Assembly: GCA_050954865.1 (NCBI GenBank)
Contig: JBPBQN010000162.1
Span: 1 to 37,358, forward strand
Source of the DNA: Mucilaginibacter_A sp050954865
GTDB taxonomy: Bacteria > Bacteroidota > Bacteroidia > Sphingobacteriales > Sphingobacteriaceae
Length of the DNA stretch: 37,358 bases
Direction of reading: 5' to 3'
Within the stretch, counting starts at the first letter, position 1; every line of letters starts with the position of its first letter. A program made the position numbers and the translations under genes. Of this stretch, positions 8,467 through 16,079 are shown in pieces. The notes below the pieces were generated by a model that made no database searches, was not told the origin of the DNA, and saw only the letters and a program-made list of their open reading frames with translations.

Positions 8467-9327
8467 ATGAGTAAAATAGTTGTGCTTGGATCCGCCGGAC
8501 AGCTTGGTCAATGTTTAAAGCAGGTTGCTGCCGAAATGAATATTACTGATATTGCTTTTCCGGATAAAACGGAAGCCAACATACTCGATCAGGAAGCGTT
8601 GCAAGCGCTTTTTAACACGCATCAGCCTAAATACGTTATCAATTGTGCAGCTTATACTGCTGTTGATAAAGCAGAAGATGAATTGGATTTGGCCCGGAAA
8701 ATTAACAAAACCGGCGTAGCAAATATGGCTGCTTTATGCAAAACATTTGATGCTGTTTTGGTGCAGATTTCTACCGATTTCGTTTTTGCAGGAAATTCAC
8801 CGCATCCTTTGGTTGAAACCGATCCAGTAAATCCAATCAGTGTTTACGGTTTAACTAAGCTGGAAGGTGAGCAGGTGATTCCGGATTATACCGAAAAATA
8901 TTTCATCATCAGAACCAGCTGGTTATATTCAGAGCATGCCAATAATTTTGTAAAAACGATGCTGAAACTGGGCCATGATCGTGATGAATTGAAAATTATT
9001 GCTGATCAAATCGGTTCGCCAACTTATGCTATTGATCTGGCTTCGGCCGTTTTGCAAATCATTGAATCCGGAAGTGAAGCTTACGGCGTTTATCATTACA
9101 GCAACGAAGGCGTAACTTCCTGGTATGATTTTGCGCAGGGAATTTTCGACATCAGCGAAACTGAAGTAAAAACTTTTCCGATTCGTACCGCAGAATATCC
9201 AACCAAAGCCACACGTCCAGCTTATTCAGTGATGGATAAATCAAAAATTAAAAGAACGTTTGGCATCGAAATTCCTTACTGGCGCCACAGTTTGGAGCGT
9301 TGCATCAAAGCCATTCAAAATCAATAA
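8467..9327 (+). CDS. rfbD: dTDP-4-dehydrorhamnose reductase
   Basis: RfbD (RmlD) reduces dTDP-4-keto-L-rhamnose with NAD(P)H, the last step to dTDP-L-rhamnose for surface polysaccharide. The 286-residue extended short-chain dehydrogenase has the nucleotide-binding GSAGQLGQ at residues 8-15, CAAYTAVDKAE, STDFVF at 102-107 and the catalytic Tyr127/Lys131 (YGLTK). Length is standard. rfbA follows after 30 bp on the same strand, so they are probably one operon; rfbB and rfbC are not in the window. Confidence 0.95.
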   Translation: MSKIVVLGSAGQLGQCLKQVAAEMNITDIAFPDKTEANILDQEALQALFNTHQPKYVINCAAYTAVDKAEDELDLARKINKTGVANMAALCKTFDAVLVQISTDFVFAGNSPHPLVETDPVNPISVYGLTKLEGEQVIPDYTEKYFIIRTSWLYSEHANNFVKTMLKLGHDRDELKIIADQIGSPTYAIDLASAVLQIIESGSEAYGVYHYSNEGVTSWYDFAQGIFDISETEVKTFPIRTAEYPTKATRPAYSVMDKSKIKRTFGIEIPYWRHSLERCIKAIQNQ

Positions 9328-9334
9328 TCAACCT

Positions 9335-9359
9335 AAATTTACCCCGATAAAAACAGTAT
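9335..9359 (-). repeat. 25-bp interspersed element, class A-GT, supplying the rfbA start codon
   Basis: On the minus strand the head is ATACTGTTTTTA with tail TCGGGGTAAATTT. On the plus strand it reads ACCCCGATAAAAACAGTAT then G, so the last two element bases form the AT of the rfbA ATG at 9358. Confidence 0.85.
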
Positions 9360-10224
9360 GAAAGGAATAATATTAGCCGGCGGTTCCGGTACGCGTTTGT
9401 ATCCGATAACTAAAGCCATCAGTAAGCAGTTAATGCCGATTTATGATAAACCGATGATTTATTATCCGTTGTCGGTTTTAATCCATTCGGATATCCGCGA
9501 AATTTTAATCATTACCACGCCCGAAGACAGCGCAAGTTTTAAGCGTTTGCTGGGCGATGGCAGCGAATTAGGTTGTCGTTTTGAATTTGCCATTCAGGAA
9601 ACGCCAAATGGTTTGGCACAGGCTTTTGTGATTGGCGAAGAATTTATCGGTCAGGATAAAGTAGCTTTGATTTTAGGCGACAACATTTTTTACGGTACTA
9701 ATTTTGGCCGTTTAATGCGCAAGTTTAACGAAGTTGACGGCGCAGCAATTTTTGCCTATCAGGTTTCTGATCCGGAGCGTTACGGCGTTGTTGAGTTTGA
9801 TGCTGATTTTAAAGCGCTTTCTATCGAAGAAAAACCGGATCGCCCAAAATCAAATTATGCCGTTCCGGGATTGTATTTTTATGATAACGAAGTGGTGCAG
9901 ATTGCCAAAGATATTCCGCTTTCTCCGCGTGGCGAGTACGAAATTACAGATGTTAACAAAGTATATCTGGAACGCCAGAAACTGCATGTTGGCGTGATGG
10001 ACCGCGGAACAGCCTGGCTGGATACCGGAACTTTTGATTCGCTGAGCGATGCCACAGAATTTGTGCGCGTGATTGAAAAACGCCAGGATACCAAAATTGG
10101 CTGTATTGAAGAAGTTGCTTTTCGGCGTGGTTTTATGAACGAAGAGCAGTTGCGTGTGATGGCTGATCGATACAAAAAAAGCGGTTATGGAAGCTATCTG
10201 TTAAAATTGCTGAAATCTCAATAA
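9358..10224 (+). CDS. rfbA: Glucose-1-phosphate thymidylyltransferase
   Basis: RfbA (RmlA) makes dTDP-glucose from dTTP and glucose-1-phosphate, the first step of the dTDP-rhamnose pathway. The 288 residues begin with the nucleotidyltransferase signature MKGIILAGGSGTRLYPIT. LMPIYDKPMIYYPLS, LILGDNIFYG (metal-binding Asp), VPGLYFYDNEV and the RGTAWLDTGTFDSL segment follow, all typical of RmlA. Length is standard. It is the second gene of the rfbD-rfbA unit. The start codon lies at the end of an interspersed repeat element, so no separate strong ribosome binding site is seen. Confidence 0.97.
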   Translation: MKGIILAGGSGTRLYPITKAISKQLMPIYDKPMIYYPLSVLIHSDIREILIITTPEDSASFKRLLGDGSELGCRFEFAIQETPNGLAQAFVIGEEFIGQDKVALILGDNIFYGTNFGRLMRKFNEVDGAAIFAYQVSDPERYGVVEFDADFKALSIEEKPDRPKSNYAVPGLYFYDNEVVQIAKDIPLSPRGEYEITDVNKVYLERQKLHVGVMDRGTAWLDTGTFDSLSDATEFVRVIEKRQDTKIGCIEEVAFRRGFMNEEQLRVMADRYKKSGYGSYLLKLLKSQ

Positions 10225-10237
10225 AACTTAAAACCTT

Positions 10238-10262
10238 GATGCTTCTTTTATCGATATAAAAT
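10238..10262 (+). repeat. 25-bp interspersed element, class G-TC
   Basis: Head ATGCTTCTTTTA at 10239 with tail TCGATATAAAAT, filling most of the gap between rfbA and the GNAT gene. Confidence 0.85.
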
Positions 10263-10272
10263 CAACCTTAAA

Positions 10273-10551
10273 ATGGAAGCAAAAATTAAAGTAAACGAAG
10301 CAACAAACCAGTTTGAACTGGATACGCCGCAAGGACTGGCTTTGATTGCATACGAATTGGAAAATAACACGATGTCTATTCTGCACACCGAAGTGCCGGA
10401 AGAAATGGAAGGCAAGGGCATAGGTTCTGATCTGGCTAAATTTGCTTTGGATTATGCCCGCGAAAAACACTTGAAAGTAAAAGTGTATTGCCAGTTTGTA
10501 AAGGTTTATTTAAAGCGACATTCGGAGTATCAGGATTTAATTGTTGATTGA
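10273..10551 (+). CDS. Small GNAT-like N-acetyltransferase domain protein
   Basis: This 92-residue protein matches the short YjdJ/COG2388 type of GNAT domain. A few strands lead into MSILHTEVPEEMEGKGIG, where EGKGIGSDLAK is the acetyl-CoA pyrophosphate-binding loop, followed by KVKVYCQFVKVYLKRHSEYQ. This minimal family lacks the N-terminal part of full acetyltransferases and its substrate is unknown. It ends 12 bp before the Crp/Fnr regulator gene, with which it may be cotranscribed. Confidence 0.85.
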   Translation: MEAKIKVNEATNQFELDTPQGLALIAYELENNTMSILHTEVPEEMEGKGIGSDLAKFALDYAREKHLKVKVYCQFVKVYLKRHSEYQDLIVD

Positions 10552-10563
10552 TTTTAGCTCATT

Positions 10564-11145
10564 ATGTTTGATGAATTTGATAAAAATTTAACCAGTTACG
10601 TTGATTTATATGCGGAGGAATTAAACCTGATTCATCAGCATTTTCAGCATAAAACTTACCGAAAAAAAACATTATTGCTAAGCCAGGACGAGGTATGCAA
10701 TTTTGAAGCTTATTTGGTAAAAGGCTGTTTAAAAAGATATTATGTTGATCCGAATGGTGATGAAATTATTTTACAGTTTGCCGTAGAGGATTGGTGGGTA
10801 AGCGATATGGTTAGTTTTACAGAGCAAATTCCGTCGCACCTTTACATCGAAACCATAGAAGAAACTTCGCTTTTGCAAATTACCAGAGAAAACAAAGAAT
10901 TGTTGTTTCAGCAGATACCAAAGTTAGAACGGGTATTCCGGTTGTTGGTGCAACGCGCTTATTCTGTTTTAGAAAACCGTTTTTTTACAGCTTTAACTGC
11001 TTCTGCGGAAGAACGTTACCTTAATTTTATCAAAAAATATCCGGTGTTGCCGCAGCGCGTGCCGCAATATCAAATTGCATCTTATCTGGGCATTACGCCG
11101 GAAGCTTTGAGCCGAATCCGCGCTTCATTATTGCGTAAAAGGTAA
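10564..11145 (+). CDS. Crp/Fnr family transcriptional regulator
   Basis: The 193-residue protein has an N-terminal cyclic-nucleotide-binding-like beta-barrel (about residues 25-115, with KGCLKRYYVDPNGDEIILQF) and a C-terminal winged helix-turn-helix (about 150-190, QIASYLGITPEALSRIRASL). It lacks Fnr-type cysteine clusters, and the cAMP-contacting residues of E. coli Crp are not evident, so the effector is unknown. Single-gene Crp/Fnr proteins of this size are common in Bacteroidota and often control a neighbour; the pirin gene 107 bp downstream is the obvious candidate. Confidence 0.9.
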   Translation: MFDEFDKNLTSYVDLYAEELNLIHQHFQHKTYRKKTLLLSQDEVCNFEAYLVKGCLKRYYVDPNGDEIILQFAVEDWWVSDMVSFTEQIPSHLYIETIEETSLLQITRENKELLFQQIPKLERVFRLLVQRAYSVLENRFFTALTASAEERYLNFIKKYPVLPQRVPQYQIASYLGITPEALSRIRASLLRKR

Positions 11146-11189
11146 AATTTTCTTGATTGAGGTTAATGTTGAATATGAGTTGCAACATA

Positions 11190-11197
11190 TAAATTTG
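11190..11197 (+). promoter_or_regulatory. Possible -7 box upstream of the pirin gene
   Basis: TAAATTTG matches TAnnTTTG, 55 bp before the pirin ATG. No good -33 element is seen, so this is tentative. Confidence 0.35.
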
Positions 11198-11231
11198 TAT
11201 TGTTAATTAAAGTCAACCAAGTTGATTTCAA

Positions 11232-11254
11232 AAAATTAACGGTAAAAACAGTAT
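11232..11254 (-). repeat. 25-bp interspersed element, class A-GT, supplying the pirin start codon
   Basis: Minus-strand head ATACTGTTTTTA with tail CCGTTAATTTT. On the plus strand it ends AAAAACAGTAT followed by G, and its last two bases are the AT of the pirin ATG at 11253, exactly as at rfbA. Confidence 0.8.
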
Positions 11255-11972
11255 GGCAAATACCATTTATCATCAGGCCGGCAGTCGTGGCCACGCAAAC
11301 CACGGCTGGCTGGATAGTTATCATAGTTTTAGTTTTGGCAGTTATTATAATCCGGAGCGGATACAGTTTGGTGCATTACGTGTTTTAAATGATGATACGG
11401 TTAGCGGCGGCAGAGGTTTTGGCAGTCATCCGCATGATAATATGGAAATCATCAGCATTCCGTTGGAAGGCGATTTGGAGCACGAAGATAATTTAGGAAA
11501 CATTGCCGTGATCCGTAAAGGTGATGTGCAGATTATCAGTGCCGGAACCGGCGTTTTTCACTCCGAAAAAAATAAAAATGCCAACGAACAAGTTCAGTTT
11601 TTACAGATTTGGCTGTTCCCGAACAAGCTAAACGGTGCGCCGCGATACGATCAGGTTTCTTTGAACGTGCAGGATCGGCACAACAATTTTCAGCAGATTT
11701 TATCGCCAAATCCTGACGATGCCGGCGTTTGGGTGCAGCAGGATGCGTGGTTTAGTCTGGGCAAGTTTGATGCAGGTTTTACAACCAGTTATCAGCTTAA
11801 AAAACCCGGAAACGGCGTTTATGCTTTTGTGATTGAAGGCGATGTAACCATCAACGGAAAACAACTAAACCGTCGTGATGGTTTTGGAATCTGGGATGTT
11901 GATCAGCTTGATATCATCGCTAATTCTGCCGGTGCAGAAGTTTTGCTGATGGATATTCCCATGAATGTTTAA
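11253..11972 (+). CDS. Pirin family protein (bicupin, YhhW-like)
   Basis: The 239-residue cytoplasmic bicupin of the pirin family has metal ligands of the N-terminal cupin in place: His59 and His61 in SHPHDN, His103 and Glu105 in VFHSEKN. The start YHQAGSRGHANHGWLDSYHS is typical. Relatives such as E. coli YhhW act as quercetin 2,3-dioxygenases in vitro, but the physiological role is unsettled and may be a redox or stress function. The upstream Crp/Fnr gene is a possible regulator. A frame-shifted upstream ATG at 11200 opens only a short overlapping frame. Confidence 0.93.
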   Translation: MANTIYHQAGSRGHANHGWLDSYHSFSFGSYYNPERIQFGALRVLNDDTVSGGRGFGSHPHDNMEIISIPLEGDLEHEDNLGNIAVIRKGDVQIISAGTGVFHSEKNKNANEQVQFLQIWLFPNKLNGAPRYDQVSLNVQDRHNNFQQILSPNPDDAGVWVQQDAWFSLGKFDAGFTTSYQLKKPGNGVYAFVIEGDVTINGKQLNRRDGFGIWDVDQLDIIANSAGAEVLLMDIPMNV

Positions 11973-12044
11973 GTAAATCAGCTTATTAAAATCATCAGGA
12001 AACCGGCGGATTAAACATCTTCCGGTTTCTTTCGTTCTCAAATT

Positions 12045-12356
12045 ATGCATCGTTTAAATATCCTCGCTATCCACCGTGATACGCCAATTTTAGCAACTGT
12101 TTTAAGGTTGATCAACACTAATGAAAAGTGGAACGGCATTGGCGCAAAAACCGATGATGAAGCCATTGAAATGTTTCATCAGCAGCCGGTTGGCATTGTT
12201 TTGTTTTGTGCCGGGATTGAACCGGAAAGCGAAGAAAAACTGAAAGCTGTTTTTAATACGCAAAATCCGCAGCCAATATTTTTACAGCATTATGGTGGTG
12301 GTAGTGGTTTGCTCAGTGCAGAAATTTATGAAGCTTTGGCCAAACAAGGACATTAG
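12045..12356 (+). CDS. Small protein resembling a degenerate response-regulator receiver domain
   Basis: The 103 residues alternate predicted beta strands and helices in receiver-like order (LNILAIHRDTPILATVLRLI, then a helix with DDEAIEMFHQQP, then VGIVLFCAG). At the end of strand 3, where a phosphorylatable Asp would sit, the sequence is LFCAG, so it is probably not a phospho-acceptor. I do not recognise a named family. It follows the pirin gene by 72 bp on the same strand and precedes a convergent gene. Confidence 0.6.
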   Translation: MHRLNILAIHRDTPILATVLRLINTNEKWNGIGAKTDDEAIEMFHQQPVGIVLFCAGIEPESEEKLKAVFNTQNPQPIFLQHYGGGSGLLSAEIYEALAKQGH

Positions 12357-12366
12357 ATTTTTCTGT

Positions 12367-12407
12367 CATGCTGCGTGCAGTTGGAGCATTTTTATTTGAG
12401 CAGCATG
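12367..12407. terminator. Hairpin between convergent genes
   Basis: CATGCTGC (12367-12374) pairs with GCAGCATG (12400-12407), and the right arm runs into an interspersed element with its T-rich run. It lies between the small receiver-like gene (plus) and GT9 (minus) and may serve as a terminator for either. Confidence 0.4.
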
Positions 12408-12430
12408 CTTCTTTTACCGGTATAAATTTG
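12403..12430 (+). repeat. 25-bp interspersed element, class G-TC
   Basis: Head ATGCTTCTTTTA at 12405 with tail CCGGTATAAATTTG, one of the closest copies to consensus. It lies between convergent genes. Confidence 0.87.
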
Positions 12431-12440
12431 TTGTTCTTTT

Positions 12441-13517
12441 TTATGCCTGAAGTGATAAAAGTGCGTACACAGCATCCATGATTTCTTCAACCTCAACAAC
12501 TTCTGGTACTTGTTTCTGGAAATTTTGCACGAATTTCAATACTTCATTTTTACTTCTCAAAGCTTCAGGCACTTCAAAATAAAACACTTTTGAAGGCGTT
12601 TTCCAGGGCGTGTGCTGCGGATTGGTTTGCGCATACAAAACAATTACAGGCGTTTGTGTGGCCGCAGCAATATGCACCGGACCAGTGTTGACCGAAAGCA
12701 GAAGCGTCGCTTCATTAATCAAGCAAATAAATTCATCCAAACTTAACAAACCAGCAATCGAGAAAGCTTTTGTGCCGATACCTTGCCGGATTTCTTCTGT
12801 CAGTTTTTTTTCGGAAGCAGAACCGGTTAGTAAAATCTGATAACCAAAATTATCAATCAGTTTTCTGCCAATTTCAATCCATTTTTCTGTTGGAAATTGC
12901 CGTTTCAACTCGCTTACGCCAGGATGCAAAATGAGCCAGGGTTTTTGCAGATCGATGCTGTTTTTATTGAGTATTTTTTGGGCTGATAGCCAAGCATCCG
13001 GCACTTCAATCGATAAAAATTCATTAGTAGTTGTGGCGCCAACGCTTCGCACCAAATCCAGATCACGTTTTACCTGATGTTTGATGAAAGTATACGGTTC
13101 TTGGTCGGGCACCCAATTCGTAAGCAATTCGTATGGATTTTCCCGGCAATAAGCCAACCGGTTCGGAATATCTGCCAGATAAACAAGCATGATGGCCGGC
13201 ATCGGGGTCTGACTAAAAACCGTGAAAATGACTGTTGCATCAAAATTTCTGACTTTTAAAACTTCGGCCAAAACCAAAAATTCATGGCTAAAAGAAGCAT
13301 TGTTGGTTTTTACCCAAGGCACATCAAAGGTAATAATTTCATCAATTTCAGGAATGTGATGCGCAATGCCAACCGCCATGGAAGATGTTAAAACCGTAAT
13401 CCGGCTGCCAAAACTCTCTTTTAAAGCACGGATTGCCGGTGTTGACATCAGCAAATCGCCCATGTTATCCAACCGAACAACTAAAATATTTTTGCAGCCT
13501 TGCCAGTTTTCCATCAA
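12441..13517 (-). CDS. Glycosyltransferase family 9 (heptosyltransferase-like)
   Basis: The 358-residue GT-B enzyme belongs to family 9, which includes ADP-heptose:LPS heptosyltransferases. Evidence is the N-terminal ILVVRLDNMGDLLMSTPAIR, the ILHPGVSELKRQFPTEKW segment that contacts the nucleotide, and the NTGPVHIAAATQTPVIVLY motif. It would add a heptose to lipid A core or another surface glycan at the inner face of the inner membrane. It is last in a minus-strand cluster and overlaps gmhB by 4 bp (stop and start at 13514-13517), which indicates translational coupling. The acceptor is unknown. Confidence 0.9.
   Translation of the reverse strand: MMENWQGCKNILVVRLDNMGDLLMSTPAIRALKESFGSRITVLTSSMAVGIAHHIPEIDEIITFDVPWVKTNNASFSHEFLVLAEVLKVRNFDATVIFTVFSQTPMPAIMLVYLADIPNRLAYCRENPYELLTNWVPDQEPYTFIKHQVKRDLDLVRSVGATTTNEFLSIEVPDAWLSAQKILNKNSIDLQKPWLILHPGVSELKRQFPTEKWIEIGRKLIDNFGYQILLTGSASEKKLTEEIRQGIGTKAFSIAGLLSLDEFICLINEATLLLSVNTGPVHIAAATQTPVIVLYAQTNPQHTPWKTPSKVFYFEVPEALRSKNEVLKFVQNFQKQVPEVVEVEEIMDAVYALLSLQA
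12954..12980 (+). repeat. Probable interspersed-element copy inside the GT9 gene, class G-GT
   Basis: The exact head GATGCTGTTTTTA is followed by TTGAGTATTTTTTG. The GT9 gene reads it on the other strand as ILNKNSID, in a linker between predicted domains. Confidence 0.55.
13276..13300 (-). repeat. Probable interspersed-element copy inside the GT9 gene, class G-TC
   Basis: On the minus strand the head is ATGCTTCTTTTA followed by GCCATGAATTTTT, close to the intergenic copy at 35823. It is translated in the GT9 gene as NASFSHEF. Confidence 0.55.
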
Positions 13518-14089
13518 ATACCTAAATCTGTACTGTGCACATCTGTAATGTAAATTGCCGCCTGTAAAAAATCTTTTGCTTTATAATCAGGCGTTCGATA
13601 TTCACCGGTAATCCATTCGGTTTCATTGCCATTATCAATCAAAACGGATTGGCAGCCGGCGCGTTTTCCGGTTTCTACATCATTCAAAATATCACCAATC
13701 ATCCACGAATTTTTCAGGTCGATGGCATGTTCTGCTGCTGCTTGCAAAATCATGCCAGGTTTTGGCTTGCGGAAATTACATTCAATCGCATATTTTTCTA
13801 CTGTTCCCTGCGGATGATTGAAACTCCAATAAAAATCTTCAAACTGAATTTCATCTGCCAGAAGCAAATCCTGAACTTTATTTTTAACGCTGATCAAAGC
13901 CGCTTCCTCGAAATAACCACGCGCCACGCCGGATTGATTGGAAATCATGATGAACATAAAACCTTGCGCTTTCAGCAGTTTCAAACCTTCTGCAACACCG
14001 TTATTTAAAGTGATCAAATCCGGGTTTACATTGTAAGGAATATCCGGAATGAGCGTTCCGTCTTTATCAATAAAAATCGCTTTGTTCAT
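13514..14089 (-). CDS. gmhB: D-glycero-D-manno-heptose 1,7-bisphosphate 7-phosphatase (HAD family)
   Basis: GmhB dephosphorylates heptose 1,7-bisphosphate in the pathway to nucleotide-activated heptose. The 191-residue HAD-IIIA protein has the nucleophile motif FIDKDGTLI (Asp8, Asp10), ISNQSGVARGYF, RKPKPGM with the motif III Lys, and MIGDILNDVETGKRAG with the motif IV Asp. The zinc-binding loop of E. coli GmhB (C-P-H-H ... C-D-C) is largely lost: here it reads SFNHPQG and ECNFRKP, leaving one Cys. It overlaps GT9 by 4 bp and lies downstream of the GmhA fusion, so the pathway context is strong. A related histidinol-phosphate phosphatase is the alternative. Confidence 0.85.
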   Translation of the reverse strand: MNKAIFIDKDGTLIPDIPYNVNPDLITLNNGVAEGLKLLKAQGFMFIMISNQSGVARGYFEEAALISVKNKVQDLLLADEIQFEDFYWSFNHPQGTVEKYAIECNFRKPKPGMILQAAAEHAIDLKNSWMIGDILNDVETGKRAGCQSVLIDNGNETEWITGEYRTPDYKAKDFLQAAIYITDVHSTDLGI

Positions 14090-14140
14090 CTTGCTAATCT
14101 ATCAAAAATGATGGCTTTGTTGGTGCCGCGTGCAATCCAC

Positions 14141-14187
14141 AAATTTATCTCTATAAAAACAGCATGCTTCTTTTACCAACCTAAAAT
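14141..14187. repeat. Head-to-head pair of interspersed elements (G-GT minus, G-TC plus)
   Basis: A minus-oriented copy (14141-14165, head ATGCTGTTTTTA) and a plus-oriented copy (14162-14187, head ATGCTTCTTTTA) share the central bases GCAT. The pair lies in the 103-bp gap between the GT4-GmhA fusion and gmhB. Confidence 0.85.
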
Positions 14188-14192
14188 CAGTG

Positions 14193-16073
14193 TTATTTTG
14201 CCGGAACCGGTTTCTTTGCAGCGCTGTTTTTATTTTTTCTGCTGAATAAATTATTCTCTACCAAACGCGAAATGGTATGCAAAATATGCAAATGAATTTC
14301 CTGAATGCGATGCGGATTATTGGATGGCACGATGATGTTTAAATGCGCGTAAGTAGCTGCGTCGCCGCCGCCTTTTCCAAGCAGCGCAATGCAAGTCATT
14401 TGTTTTTTGTGCGCAACTTTTATGGCATTTACAATGTTTACCGATTGTCCGCTGGTGCTCAGACAAAGCAAAATATCACCTTTTTTGCCATAAGTTTCAA
14501 TCTGGCGCGAAAACACGTCATCAAAACCCAAATCATTTGCAAAACCGGTAACAATTGCAGTATCGGCCGCCAGCGAAATCACGGGCAAACCTTGCCGGTC
14601 AGAGCTTTCAAAATAGCTCATCATTTCCGAAGTAAAATGTGAACTTCCGGCTGCACTGCCACCGTTGCCGCAAACCAATAATTTTTTATCGGTAGATAAA
14701 GTATTGCTAATCAGCGTAGCCGCTTTTGCAACCGGAATGCGCAATGCTCTTTTTGCACGCATAAAAGTATCGGCAGCTTTATCAAAAGCCTGATCAATCA
14801 GCGTTAAATCGTTGTCTTTCTCGCTCAATAAATTATTGCCATGAATAATTTTTTCATACATGCTGATGGCCATTTCCGAGATTTTATGCCAGGTAAACAA
14901 CGCATTTACTCTGCGAATGGCGTTATCGCGCATATCATTCAGCAGTATTTTATTGCTGATCAACTCAAAAATGCGCTGCGCCAGTACATCCGGATTATTT
15001 GGCGGAATTAAAAAACCGGTTTTACCATCGGCCACGCTGTGTTTAATGCCGCCAACATTTGCACCAATAACCGGTGTGCCGCAAGCCATCGCTTCCAGCG
15101 GCGTAATGCCAAAAGGTTCATACCAGGGCGTGGTGATGAAAATATCTGCCGCAGCGTAATAATATTTTAAAATGTCGCGGTTTTTGCGGCCAACAAAAAT
15201 AACGTCGGCGGTAACGCCATGATCGGCCGCCAGCTTTTTTAAGCGCAGCATTTCCGGGTTTTGGTCTGTTTCGGGATTATCCGATTCGCCTCCAACGACC
15301 ACCAAACGCAGCGGCGTATCGGTTTTTTTAACTTTTACCAACGCGCGGATCACATTATCAATTCCTTTCCGCGGAACCATCCGGCCCAATTGTAAAATAA
15401 TATTTTCGTTGGTTTCAAGGTTGAGGATCATGCGCGCCAGTTTTTTATCGATTGGATAAAATTCTGTCGGACAAAATCCACATGGAATAATGGTGATATT
15501 TTCCGGATCAGCATTGTAATAATTGATCAAATCTTCCTGATCCTGCGGACATTCGGCCACAATTTGATCAGCCTGACGTGCAATTTCTTCTTCGATCAAA
15601 ATGCGTTCTTTCGGAAATTTATCCTGCTCGCCCTGATGAATCCTTCTAACGTGGCCCAAAGCATGATATGTAATTACGAAAGGCAATTTCAATTGCTTTT
15701 TAAGATTACAGGCCACCAAACCCGACATCCAGAAGTTGGCATGAACCAAGGCATAATCTATTTTTTCACGGGCGATAAAATCCACCATCTGTGCCGTAAA
15801 AGCAGGCATATATTGCAGCAATTCTTCTTTGGCTATGAAACTTTCCGGCCCGGCAGTTATGTGGATCACGCGCACGCCTTGCACCCAGGAAACAATCTCC
15901 GGAAACCGAATATCATCGCGGCGGGTAAAAATATCAACCTCATAACCAGATTGCGCGATATGTTTGGCCAGTTCGCCAACATAAACATTTTGTCCGCCGC
16001 TATCCACGCCGCCCAGCGTAGCTAATGGCGAAGCATGTTCACTAATAAAAGCTATCCTGTTTTTCATAGTCAA
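14193..16073 (-). CDS. Fusion of family 4 glycosyltransferase and sedoheptulose-7-phosphate isomerase GmhA
   Basis: This 626-residue protein joins two enzymes. Residues 1-410 are a GT-B retaining glycosyltransferase (family 4, sucrose-phosphate-synthase-like) with GGVDSGGQNVYVGELA at 21-36, LGRMVPRKGIDN at 229-240 and the donor site EPFGITPLEAMACGTPVI at 319-336. Residues 425-605 are a SIS domain of the GmhA type, with GNGGSAAGSSHF at 469-480, STSGQS at 539-544 and QEIHLHILH at 591-599 carrying the catalytic Glu/His pair. GmhA converts sedoheptulose-7-phosphate to heptose-7-phosphate, the first step of heptose synthesis. A basic Lys-rich tail ends the protein. gmhB and GT9 follow and another glycosyltransferase precedes it by 6 bp. 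Met3 is an alternative start. Confidence 0.9.
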   Translation of the reverse strand: MTMKNRIAFISEHASPLATLGGVDSGGQNVYVGELAKHIAQSGYEVDIFTRRDDIRFPEIVSWVQGVRVIHITAGPESFIAKEELLQYMPAFTAQMVDFIAREKIDYALVHANFWMSGLVACNLKKQLKLPFVITYHALGHVRRIHQGEQDKFPKERILIEEEIARQADQIVAECPQDQEDLINYYNADPENITIIPCGFCPTEFYPIDKKLARMILNLETNENIILQLGRMVPRKGIDNVIRALVKVKKTDTPLRLVVVGGESDNPETDQNPEMLRLKKLAADHGVTADVIFVGRKNRDILKYYYAAADIFITTPWYEPFGITPLEAMACGTPVIGANVGGIKHSVADGKTGFLIPPNNPDVLAQRIFELISNKILLNDMRDNAIRRVNALFTWHKISEMAISMYEKIIHGNNLLSEKDNDLTLIDQAFDKAADTFMRAKRALRIPVAKAATLISNTLSTDKKLLVCGNGGSAAGSSHFTSEMMSYFESSDRQGLPVISLAADTAIVTGFANDLGFDDVFSRQIETYGKKGDILLCLSTSGQSVNIVNAIKVAHKKQMTCIALLGKGGGDAATYAHLNIIVPSNNPHRIQEIHLHILHTISRLVENNLFSRKNKNSAAKKPVPAK

Positions 16074-16079
16074 ATTAAT

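Noticed and set aside
15564..16025. 153-codon plus-strand frame opposite the GT4-GmhA fusion
   Set aside because: The minus-strand frame has complete family motifs over the same bases; the opposite frame has none.
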